Assembly (NCBI GenBank): GCA_034435635.1 | Contig: DAOTWY010000113.1 | Span: forward strand, 1 to 27,945 | Source: DAOTWY01 sp003696565 | GTDB taxonomy: Bacteria; Chloroflexota; Anaerolineae; Aggregatilineales; Phototrophicaceae | DNA: 27,945 nt | Direction of reading: 5' to 3' | Shown: positions 8,415 to 14,532 of the stretch, piece after piece | Numbering within the stretch: position 1 is the first letter of the stretch | Layout: the number at the start of each line of letters is the position of its first letter | The notes under the pieces: model-generated | Told to the model about the DNA's origin: nothing | The model's database searches: none | Seen by the model: only the letters and a program-made list of their open reading frames with translations | Program-made: the position numbers and the translations under genes

Positions 8415-8443
8415 AATATAAATGAGAATCATGTGAAGATCAA
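8415..8443 (-). promoter_or_regulatory. Promoter of the His-rich membrane protein gene
   Basis: TTGATC (8443-8438) and TATATT (8420-8415) on the minus strand, separated by 17 nt. The -35 begins immediately after the tdk stop codon. The predicted leader is about 57 nt. Confidence 0.6.
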
Positions 8444-8444
8444 A

Positions 8445-9014
8445 TCATTTTAATACTACATGATGTTTACGACAACGTGGCTCATAAGACTCCATTGCGC
8501 CAACTTTAATTACCGGATCATCATAACGTGCTGGTTTGCCATTGACTAACCGCTGAGTTCGACTTGCTGCCTCACCACATACAACACATATAGCTTTAAG
8601 TTTTGTCACATCTTCTGCTATACATAACAACTGTGGCATCGGACCAAACGGTTCTCCACGAAAATCCATATCTAATCCAGCAACAATAACGCGAATATCT
8701 CGTTCTGCTAGCGTTTGTACAATATCAATCAGCGCAATATCAAAAAATTGTGCTTCATCTATAGCGACAACAGTTGTATTTTCTTCTACTAATGTCAATA
8801 TCTCAGATACTTGAGAGATAATTTGCGCACGTATTTGTTGTCCATTATGGCTGCTTACATGCTCTAAACTATATCGATCATCAATTGCTGGTTTAAAGAC
8901 CTGAACTTGTTGTTTAGCGATTATGGCACGGCGTACACGACGAATAAGTTCCTCTGTTTTTCCACAAAACATACTGCCACAAATAACTTCAATTTGCCCA
9001 TGATGATGCTTCAT
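8445..9014 (-). CDS. tdk: Thymidine kinase
   Basis: 189 residues, a TK1-type (type II) thymidine kinase that phosphorylates thymidine with ATP in the salvage pathway. The P-loop is GSMFCGKT (13-20), the catalytic-base motif is DEAQFFD (E at about 87), LDMDFRGEPFG forms the lasso/substrate region, and zinc ligands appear in CVVCG and near the end in CRKHH. An adjacent GTG at 9017 is an alternative start; AAAGGA (9028-9023) is 8 nt from the ATG and 5 nt from the GTG. It follows the bL31 gene, a neighbourhood (rpmE next to tdk) seen in other bacteria, but an intrinsic terminator separates them. Confidence 0.96.
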   Translation of the reverse strand: MKHHHGQIEVICGSMFCGKTEELIRRVRRAIIAKQQVQVFKPAIDDRYSLEHVSSHNGQQIRAQIISQVSEILTLVEENTTVVAIDEAQFFDIALIDIVQTLAERDIRVIVAGLDMDFRGEPFGPMPQLLCIAEDVTKLKAICVVCGEAASRTQRLVNGKPARYDDPVIKVGAMESYEPRCRKHHVVLK

Positions 9015-9055
9015 CACCGTAGTCCTTTCTCCAAATCACCTTGCATACACAAAGA

Positions 9056-9093
9056 AAAAAGCAGCCATGCACTTGCTTGCGTGACTGCTTTTT
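9056..9093 (-). terminator. Intrinsic terminator after the bL31 fusion gene, upstream of tdk
   Basis: On the minus strand AAAAAGCAG (9093-9085) pairs with CTGCTTTTT (9064-9056), enclosing a 20-nt loop with a possible inner CAC/GTG pairing. A six-T run follows. It lies 22 nt after the bL31 stop and about 30 nt before the tdk Shine-Dalgarno. Confidence 0.75.
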
Positions 9094-9115
9094 AATTGAA
9101 AAATTGATCTACTGC

Positions 9116-9577
9116 TTATTCGCTTGCAGGTAACTCATACCCAATTGTTTTGAGATTCTTCTTGATATCGCTTAGAACCTTCCGTCCAATTCCAGGAATT
9201 TCTAAAATAGCTTCGTCACCACCAGCTTCTAGCTTAGCAAAGAAATCTGCTACAGTAACGATACCGTGTTCTTCCAGGATATTGGTGAAACGTGCGCTTA
9301 AATCCAGCTCAGAAAGCAGCAAATTGGGTGGAGTTTTGCTTTCTTCTCTTGCTTGGGCATCTGCAAGAATTTGATCTCTTGCTTGAAGCCGCTTCATGAA
9401 TTTATCAACACGCCCTTCAGTGTCAACAATGCGTTGTTCACCGGTATAAAACGGATGGCAAGCTGAACAAATATCTGTGCGGATTTCTGGCACAGTTGCT
9501 CCTGTTGTCCAAGTGTTGCCACATGCGCATGTCACACGGACTTCGTCATACCATTGTGGGTGCAAATCTGTTTTCAT
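9116..9577 (-). CDS. rpmE: Ribosomal protein bL31 fused to an RNA polymerase alpha-CTD-like domain
   Basis: 153 residues, about twice the usual bL31 length. Residues 1-70 are a zinc-type bL31: it begins MKTDLHPQWYDEVRVTCACG, with C17, C19, C37 and C40 as zinc ligands and an FYTGEQRIVDTEGRVDKF core. After a linker (70-86), residues 87-150 match the helix-hairpin-helix fold of RNA polymerase alpha C-terminal domain: LSELDLSARFTNILEEHG, then IPGIGRKVLSDIKKNL. By eye, R96, N99, G131 and K133 align with the E. coli alpha-CTD residues R265, N268, G296 and K298 that contact DNA. The bL31 part sits on the large subunit at the central protuberance. The second domain may bind DNA, RNA or protein; this is inference. 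Shine-Dalgarno AGAGGA lies 7 nt upstream of the ATG. Confidence 0.93.
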   Translation of the reverse strand: MKTDLHPQWYDEVRVTCACGNTWTTGATVPEIRTDICSACHPFYTGEQRIVDTEGRVDKFMKRLQARDQILADAQAREESKTPPNLLLSELDLSARFTNILEEHGIVTVADFFAKLEAGGDEAILEIPGIGRKVLSDIKKNLKTIGYELPASE

Positions 9578-9582
9578 AAATC

Positions 9583-9630
9583 AATCCTCTTGGATTTATA
9601 TCACGGCTCTGAGGTAGAGTAGCGTGATAT
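9583..9630 (-). promoter_or_regulatory. Structured bL27-bL31 intergenic RNA, including a hairpin over the Shine-Dalgarno
   Basis: On the minus strand a perfect 8-bp inverted repeat ATATCACG / CGTGATAT (9630-9623 and 9605-9598) is followed by AATCC-AAGA-GGATT (9596-9583), a 5-bp hairpin that contains the AGAGGA Shine-Dalgarno of the bL31 gene. The first hairpin has no T-run, so it is not a terminator. A processing site or translational control element is possible. Confidence 0.5.
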
Positions 9631-9636
9631 GCCGAA

Positions 9637-9915
9637 CTAAGATTTTGCGTTCGGGGGTTCGGGATAGACGCTGATTTGCTTTTGCCCGCCACGCCCACGC
9701 ATACGCTCAAAAACTACATAGCCTTCGATTGTGGCAAAAATCGTGTGATCTTTACCGATACCGACGTTGTGACCAGGGTGGAACTTGGTGCCACGCTGGC
9801 GGATGATGATGTTACCCGGAACAACATATTCGCCGCCAAATTTCTTTACACCAAGCCGCTTTGACTGGCTGTCACGCCCGTTATTACTGGAACCACCGCC
9901 TTTTTTATGCGCCAT
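9637..9915 (-). CDS. rpmA: 50S ribosomal protein bL27
   Basis: 92 residues with the invariant N-terminus MAHKKGGGSSNNGRDS and the core GVKKFGGEYVVPGNIIIRQRG, then HPGHNVGIGKDHTIFA. The N-terminal tail, which reaches the peptidyl transferase centre, starts directly at AHKK, so there is no cleavable leader of the Firmicutes type. The gene lies 22 nt after rplU, with AAAGGA about 9 nt before the ATG. It is followed by the bL31 fusion rather than by obgE, which often completes the rplU-rpmA operon. Confidence 0.98.
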   Translation of the reverse strand: MAHKKGGGSSNNGRDSQSKRLGVKKFGGEYVVPGNIIIRQRGTKFHPGHNVGIGKDHTIFATIEGYVVFERMRGRGGQKQISVYPEPPNAKS

Positions 9916-9937
9916 GTCGAATGATCCTTTTCTCTAG

Positions 9938-10252
9938 TTAACCAACAGAAATATCGTCAATCCGAAGACGGGTATAGTATTGACGGTGACCATAACGACG
10001 GCGATAGTTTGTGCGTTGGCGATATTTGAAAACAATCACCTTCTTACCACGAAACTGTTTGACAACCGTCGCCTTAACACTTGCACCTTTGACAGTCGGT
10101 TGACCAATTAAGGTCTTTTTACCATCACTCACAAGCAGCACATCGTCAATTTCAATTTGTGCATCTACATCTTGAGGCAGTCGTTCAACATCAATTGTTG
10201 CACCAACTTCGGCACGATATTGACGACCTCCAGAACGAAAAATTGCGTACAT
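9938..10252 (-). CDS. rplU: 50S ribosomal protein bL21
   Basis: 104 residues, the normal bL21 length. MYAIFRSGGRQYRAEVG matches the family start (commonly MYAIIETGGKQYKV). The C-terminal KKVIVFKYRQRTNYRRRYGHRQYYT is the basic rRNA-binding region. The open frame extends to 10396, but that part is the leader RNA. GGAG lies 10 nt before the ATG at 10252; an ATG at 10261 has almost no spacing to it. It is the first gene of rplU-rpmA-bL31 and has a strong promoter and a structured leader. Confidence 0.97.
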   Translation of the reverse strand: MYAIFRSGGRQYRAEVGATIDVERLPQDVDAQIEIDDVLLVSDGKKTLIGQPTVKGASVKATVVKQFRGKKVIVFKYRQRTNYRRRYGHRQYYTRLRIDDISVG

Positions 10253-10260
10253 TTCTAACA

Positions 10261-10327
10261 TACTCCAATCTTCACTTGCCACCGCAGATGCATCGCTAAT
10301 GCGGGCGATCTGACGGGGAAGATTTGG
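10261..10327 (-). promoter_or_regulatory. Candidate bL21 leader RNA (autoregulatory structure)
   Basis: In the rplU leader CCAAATCTTC (10327-10318) pairs with GAAGATTGG (10273-10265) with one bulged A. The last GG belongs to the GGAG Shine-Dalgarno (10266-10263). Inside, GCCCGCA (10306-10300) can pair with TGCGGTGGC (10286-10278) with a bulge, forming a second stem. The outer stem would hide part of the ribosome-binding site. Autoregulation of rplU through leader RNAs is known in other phyla; this one is inferred from base pairing only. Confidence 0.55.
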
Positions 10328-10332
10328 CGGAT

Positions 10333-10358
10333 AAAAAACGCCCCGCTGTGTAAGGGCG
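10333..10358 (-). terminator. Terminator-like hairpin after queA, inside the 5' end of the rplU transcript
   Basis: On the minus strand CGCCC (10358-10354) and GGGCG (10343-10339) form a short GC stem with a 10-nt loop, followed by six T (10338-10333). It ends about 70 nt after the queA stop, so it can terminate the ruvB-DUF2905-queA transcript. The rplU promoter lies upstream of it, so it is also the first element of the rplU leader. Confidence 0.6.
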
Positions 10359-10366
10359 CGTAGAAA

Positions 10367-10396
10367 ATTATACGCGATAACCAGTCTTAGCGTCAA
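10367..10396 (-). promoter_or_regulatory. Promoter of the rplU-rpmA-bL31 operon
   Basis: TTGACG (10396-10391) and a perfect TATAAT (10372-10367) on the minus strand, spacer 18 nt. This is one of the best sigma70-type promoters in the window. The predicted start is near 10360, giving a leader of about 108 nt. It lies directly after the queA stop codon. Confidence 0.85.
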
Positions 10397-10404
10397 CGTG
10401 TATT

Positions 10405-11475
10405 TTATAGAATTAGCATTGCATCTCCAAAGCTAAAAAAGCGGTACTTTTCAGCCTTAGCTGCCTCATACGCTTGAAAAGTAAATGCTTTACCTGCAAA
10501 GGCAGAAATCATCATCAACAATGTTGATTTCGGTAGATGAAAATTCGTAATCATGGCATCTACTACACGCCACTTATAGCCAGGATAAATAAACAACCGT
10601 GTATCTTGCTCAAAGGCTATAACTGGTCTCCAAGGGCAAATATTTTCTGACATAGTTGGATTTGACGGGTCTCCGCCTGCACTCAAAATACCAGCTGTTT
10701 CAAGCGTTCGCACAGAAGTTGTACCAACTGCTATAATCCGCCCACCTGCTAATTTTGCATCGTTGATAATTTTAGCGTTTTCAGGTGTTAGCGTCGCCCA
10801 TTCACTATGCATATGGTGATCTTCTACACGGTCAACTTTGACGGGCTGAAAGGTATCTAAGCCGATATGGAGCGTGCAATATGCAAACTTAACCCCCTTA
10901 TCACGCAGGGTCATTAACAATTCACTCGTAAAATGTAATCCTGCAGTTGGAGCTGCTGCTGAACCTTCTTGACGACTGTAAACTGTTTGGTAACGTTCGT
11001 CATCATTAAGACGGGTATGAATGTATGGGGGTAGGGGTGTTTCACCAATTTCTTTTAGAAGATGATTTACTGGACGATCGAACTGTATAATTCTTTCGGC
11101 ATTTTCTAGTTCTTCTACTACTGTGGCAGTCACTTCACTTTTAGGAAATTTAATTCTTGTCCCAACGCTGCCACGTTTACCGCCAATCAATACTTGCCAA
11201 CGGGTAGAGTCAAGTTGGCGCAATAGAAGCACCTCCAGCTTCCCACCAGTATCTGCTCGCTGTGCAGGTAATCGTGCTGGAATTACTCGTGTTGTGTTCA
11301 TCACAAGCACATCGCCAGGATTAAAATAACCCACAATTTCACGAAAATACTGATGGTGTGTGATTGATTGATCCGCACGATTTAAAACCATTAATCGTGA
11401 AGCGTCACGAGGTTCTATAGGCTCTTGTGCAATAAACGATTCTGGTAAGTCGTAGTCAAATTCATCTAGTCTCAT
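10405..11475 (-). CDS. queA: S-adenosylmethionine:tRNA ribosyltransferase-isomerase
   Basis: 356 residues. QueA moves the ribosyl part of SAM onto 7-aminomethyl-7-deazaguanine in tRNA to make epoxyqueuosine. Family motifs are intact: MRLDEFDYDLPESFIAQEP at the N-terminus, DASRLMVL, GDVLVMNTTRVIPARL, PTAGLHFTSELL, HIGLDTFQPV, VGTTSVRTLE and MITNFHLPKSTLLMMISAFAG. The open frame reaches 11559, but the conserved N-terminus fixes the start at 11475, which overlaps the DUF2905 stop by 4 nt (ATGA). A QueA next to RuvB is a common gene neighbourhood. No other queuosine gene is in the window. Confidence 0.97.
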   Translation of the reverse strand: MRLDEFDYDLPESFIAQEPIEPRDASRLMVLNRADQSITHHQYFREIVGYFNPGDVLVMNTTRVIPARLPAQRADTGGKLEVLLLRQLDSTRWQVLIGGKRGSVGTRIKFPKSEVTATVVEELENAERIIQFDRPVNHLLKEIGETPLPPYIHTRLNDDERYQTVYSRQEGSAAAPTAGLHFTSELLMTLRDKGVKFAYCTLHIGLDTFQPVKVDRVEDHHMHSEWATLTPENAKIINDAKLAGGRIIAVGTTSVRTLETAGILSAGGDPSNPTMSENICPWRPVIAFEQDTRLFIYPGYKWRVVDAMITNFHLPKSTLLMMISAFAGKAFTFQAYEAAKAEKYRFFSFGDAMLIL

Positions 11476-11702
11476 CGGTTTATCAATCGAATTAGAATAT
11501 TCAGAACAACAGTTAAAATAATACTCAAAATAATCATGCTTGTAATCGGTACAAAGCAAGAAAAGTTATTACTTTGAACACGAATATCACCGGGCAAATT
11601 TCCAAAATTACTTATATGTCCCAACATAAACAGCAAGCCACCAAATAGTGTTATGCCGAAACCAATTAGAAGCAATATCTTACCAACTGATTGAATATCC
11701 AT
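11472..11702 (-). CDS. DUF2905 small membrane protein
   Basis: A 76-residue protein with two transmembrane segments (about 7-29 and 50-72) separated by the GNLPGDIRV loop that marks DUF2905. Function is unknown. It is wedged between ruvB and queA: its ATG follows the ruvB TAG without a gap and its TGA overlaps the queA ATG. DUF2905 genes near ruvB/queA are seen elsewhere, so the three-gene block is probably conserved. Confidence 0.87.
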   Translation of the reverse strand: MDIQSVGKILLLIGFGITLFGGLLFMLGHISNFGNLPGDIRVQSNNFSCFVPITSMIILSIILTVVLNILIRLINR

Positions 11703-12734
11703 CTAAAACAATCCTGGCTGATTCGGATTTGATTGCTCATCATAAGAATACCCAAGATGTTCATATGCGTGTCTAGTGGCAATTCTCCCGCGAGGTGTAC
11801 GATCTATAAAGCCTAATTGAAGCAGATATGGTTCATAAACATCCATAATTGTTGCACTATCCTCTGCTATTGCGGCAGCAATAGTATCTAAGCCAACTGG
11901 TCCACCATCAAATTTTTCAATAATGGTTTTTAAGATTAATCGGTCTGTTTGATCCAATCCAAGGTGATCGATTTCCATTAACTCTAATGCTTCACCAGCA
12001 ACTGCTCCGGTAATAATACCTTCTGCCCGCGTTTGAGCATAATCACGTACACGACGCAATAGTCGCAATGCAACGCGGGGTGTCCCACGAGACCGTCTTG
12101 CGATTTCGGATGTGCCTTGTGGTTTAATTTGCACGTTTAACATCCCCGCGGCACGTGTAATAATATGCTCCATCGCTTCTTGATCATAAAAATCCATGCG
12201 AAAGCGAGCACCAAAACGGTCACGTAATGGACCAGCTAACAAAGATAAGCGTGTAGTTGCACCAATAACCGTAAAACGCGGTAAATTCAAGCGAACATTT
12301 TTAGCAGCTGGACCTTTACCAATCACGATATCCAGCTTAAAATCTTCCATCGCAGGATATAAGATTTCTTCGACAGCACGTCCTAAGCGATGCACCTCAT
12401 CAATAAATAAAATATCCCCTTGTTTCATATGGGTTAAAATTGCTGCAAGATCACCTGCACGCTCAATAGATGGTCCGGCAGTGATATGAATTTTAGCACC
12501 AATCTCGTTAGCCACCACATGCGCTAATGATGTTTTCCCTAAGCCTGGCGGACCGTAAAATAACAAGTGATCGACAGGCTCATTCCGGGCTTTTGCTGCC
12601 TCAATAATAATCTGAAGATTATTACGCACACGGTCTTGCCCGACAATATCTTTCAAATATTGTGGACGAAGTGCGATATTATCTTGTTCACCAGAACGGC
12701 GTTGACCGCCGATCATACGTCCATCATTGGACAT
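11703..12734 (-). CDS. ruvB: Holliday junction branch migration helicase RuvB
   Basis: 343 residues, typical for RuvB. It has LRPQYLKDIVGQDRVRNNL at the N-terminus, Walker A GPPGLGKTS, Walker B DEVHRL, sensor I GATTR, and the arginine-finger region GPLRDRFG. A C-terminal winged-helix domain ends in GRIATRHAYEHLG. RuvB is the hexameric motor that works with RuvA on Holliday junctions; ruvA and ruvC are not in this window. The ATG at 12734 is preferred to an in-frame TTG at 12752, though the Shine-Dalgarno (GGGAG) is rather distant. First gene of ruvB-DUF2905-queA. Confidence 0.97.
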   Translation of the reverse strand: MSNDGRMIGGQRRSGEQDNIALRPQYLKDIVGQDRVRNNLQIIIEAAKARNEPVDHLLFYGPPGLGKTSLAHVVANEIGAKIHITAGPSIERAGDLAAILTHMKQGDILFIDEVHRLGRAVEEILYPAMEDFKLDIVIGKGPAAKNVRLNLPRFTVIGATTRLSLLAGPLRDRFGARFRMDFYDQEAMEHIITRAAGMLNVQIKPQGTSEIARRSRGTPRVALRLLRRVRDYAQTRAEGIITGAVAGEALELMEIDHLGLDQTDRLILKTIIEKFDGGPVGLDTIAAAIAEDSATIMDVYEPYLLQLGFIDRTPRGRIATRHAYEHLGYSYDEQSNPNQPGLF

Positions 12735-12770
12735 CTCTTTTCTTTCTCCCAATGAATACTTGTTCTAATC

Positions 12771-12798
12771 AGTATAACTTAGATCAGCACTTTGACAA
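12771..12798 (-). promoter_or_regulatory. Promoter of ruvB-DUF2905-queA
   Basis: TTGTCA (12798-12793) and TATACT (12776-12771) on the minus strand, spacer 16 nt. Its -35 lies on the same bases as the upp -35. Confidence 0.7.
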
Positions 12799-12820
12799 TG
12801 CCCGTCATGCAGCGTAAAAT
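12792..12820 (+). promoter_or_regulatory. Promoter of upp
   Basis: A consensus TTGACA (12792-12797) and TAAAAT (12815-12820), spacer exactly 17 nt. The predicted start is near 12827, about 25 nt before the upp ATG. Confidence 0.8.
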
Positions 12821-12851
12821 CCACACGAAATTTAATTAGAAGGGCGGTTAA

Positions 12852-13478
12852 ATGCAACAAGTATACATTTCTAATCATCCACTTGTACAACATAAGCTCA
12901 CAATGCTACGAGATAAGAATACAGATCACCGCGCATTTCGTGATCTTGTCTATGAATTAGCTTTGCTTTTGTGTTATGAAGCCACACAAGACCTCAAAAC
13001 AGAGACCGTTACTGTTGAAACTCCAATGGGAACTGCAAAAGGACAAAAAGCGAAAGAAACTATTGGATTAGTTCCAATCTTACGCGCAGGCTTAGGATTG
13101 GTTGACGGTGTTATGGAACTTTTGCCAAATGTTCAAGTTTGGCATATCGGATTGTATCGAGATGAGAAAACACTACGCCCTGTGCAATATTATAATAAAC
13201 TTCCGACTGCACCTACTGTACAAATTTGTTTGGTTCTTGACCCCATGCTAGCTACCGGTGGTTCAGCCGTGGCAACGGTAGATATTTTGAAAAACTGGGG
13301 TGTTGAACGTATCAAATATCTCGGATTATTAGCAGCACCAGAGGGGATCGAAAAGCTGACAACAGCGCATCCAGATGTTCCAATTCATGTTGCAGCAGTA
13401 GATGAGCGTCTAAATGAGATTGGCTTCATTGTGCCCGGGCTTGGTGATGCTGGTGATCGACAATTTGGGACAGGGTGA
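12852..13478 (+). CDS. upp: Uracil phosphoribosyltransferase
   Basis: 208 residues, the usual UPRTase length. It converts uracil and PRPP to UMP in pyrimidine salvage. The PRPP-binding loop DPMLATGGSAVATV, the N-terminal VYISNHPLVQHKLTMLRD, VPILRAGLGLVDG, and the C-terminal PGLGDAGDRQFGTG (uracil-binding) are all intact. A good Shine-Dalgarno (AGAAGGG) precedes the ATG. The stop TGA overlaps the next gene's ATG by one base (TGATG), so the sugar-phosphate transferase is coupled to it. Confidence 0.98.
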   Translation: MQQVYISNHPLVQHKLTMLRDKNTDHRAFRDLVYELALLLCYEATQDLKTETVTVETPMGTAKGQKAKETIGLVPILRAGLGLVDGVMELLPNVQVWHIGLYRDEKTLRPVQYYNKLPTAPTVQICLVLDPMLATGGSAVATVDILKNWGVERIKYLGLLAAPEGIEKLTTAHPDVPIHVAAVDERLNEIGFIVPGLGDAGDRQFGTG

Positions 13479-14530
13479 TGGCTGCTTTTTTCATTGTCTT
13501 TTGCATTTCATTTAGCGTAACATTTTTAATGACACCTTTGATGATCAAACTTGGCAAACAATATGGTATTGTCTCCAAAGCAGGGGGCAGAAGACTCAAC
13601 GAAGGCGATTTACGACAAGTTTCTAAACTGGGTGGTGTTGCTATCTTTTTAGGGATCACTATTGGTATTGTCGTAGCGCAATATCTTAATGTTCCACGGT
13701 TTGATCCAAAAGAAGTTATCCGCGTAACTGGATTATTGCTAGGTGGCAGTATTATTTTTGTTGTCGGTGTTTTAGATGACATCTATGAGTTCAATCCTGT
13801 TCAGCTAGGGGTAGCGCAGATTATCGCAGCAGGTATTGCTGTGGCTTTTCAGATTTTTATTGAAACTTTCAATAATCCTTTTACAGGTGAGCAAACCGGA
13901 GGCTGGGGGTATATTGTTACAGTCACACTCAGCATGTTTTGGATCGGCTTAATGATGAATACTGTTAACTTTATGGATGGGCTAGATGGATTAGTAGGTG
14001 GTGTTGCATTCATTGCCGGCACAATGTTGTTTATTAATAGTGCGTTTGTCCTCAACCCCGCTCAAACAAGTGTGAGTCTTTTACCATTAGCACTTATGGG
14101 AGCATCATTAGCATTTCTATTGTACAACTTTTACCCTGCGCGGATTTTCATGGGTGGCGGGGCAATGTATTTAGGATTTTTATTGGCATGCCTCAGCATT
14201 ATTGGTGGCGCAAAAATGGCAACGATTTTACTGGTGATGGGATTACCCTTGATGGATTTGGCATGGCAAGTCGCTAACCGTTTACGAAAGGGGAGAAACC
14301 CGATGCATGGTGACCGTGGACATATTCACCTTCGATTGTTAGATATGGGGTTTAGTCAACGGCAAATTGTCGTTGGTTACTATCTGTTTTGCGCGTTATT
14401 TGGTGTTTTAACCTTAATTATCACAAGTCAGCTTTTTAAGTTTATTGCTTTTGGCGTTATGCTGCTGTTAATTGGTTTCGGGTTTATGTTGGTGGCACGG
14501 TTTCATCAAGAAGAAGTATCATCTTCCTGA
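13478..14530 (+). CDS. Undecaprenyl-phosphate sugar-1-phosphate transferase (WecA/MraY family)
   Basis: About 350 residues with roughly ten transmembrane segments. It transfers a HexNAc-1-phosphate, probably GlcNAc-1-P, from UDP-sugar to undecaprenyl phosphate at the inner face of the membrane, starting wall-glycan or polysaccharide synthesis. Family motifs: GVLDDIYEFNP (the DD metal motif), NTVNFMDGLDGLVGG, the short MGGGAMYLGF loop, and MHGDRGHIHLRLLDMGFSQRQ (cytoplasmic HxH loop typical of the WecA/TagO branch). MraY proper usually lies in a mur/dcw cluster, which is absent here, so the WecA/TagO side is more likely. An overlapping GTG at 13475 is an alternative start. The 3' end overlaps a convergent gene by 25 nt. 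Confidence 0.93.
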   Translation: MAAFFIVFCISFSVTFLMTPLMIKLGKQYGIVSKAGGRRLNEGDLRQVSKLGGVAIFLGITIGIVVAQYLNVPRFDPKEVIRVTGLLLGGSIIFVVGVLDDIYEFNPVQLGVAQIIAAGIAVAFQIFIETFNNPFTGEQTGGWGYIVTVTLSMFWIGLMMNTVNFMDGLDGLVGGVAFIAGTMLFINSAFVLNPAQTSVSLLPLALMGASLAFLLYNFYPARIFMGGGAMYLGFLLACLSIIGGAKMATILLVMGLPLMDLAWQVANRLRKGRNPMHGDRGHIHLRLLDMGFSQRQIVVGYYLFCALFGVLTLIITSQLFKFIAFGVMLLLIGFGFMLVARFHQEEVSSS

Positions 14531-14532
14531 TG
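14504..14532. repeat. 29-bp imperfect palindrome at a convergent gene overlap
   Basis: CATCAAGAAGA ... TCTTCCTGATG is symmetric about base 14518, with 11 of 14 pairs matching. It contains the stop codon of each convergent gene (TGA at 14528-14530 on plus; TCA at 14506-14508, read as TGA on minus). It can form a hairpin in both mRNAs but lacks a T-run. Confidence 0.7.

Noticed and set aside
10253..10396. N-terminal extension of bL21 by 48 residues
   Set aside because: bL21 starts MYAIF; the extension covers the promoter and a structured leader RNA.
11476..11559. N-terminal extension of QueA
   Set aside because: It is the DUF2905 gene read in another frame; QueA begins MRLDEFDYDLP.
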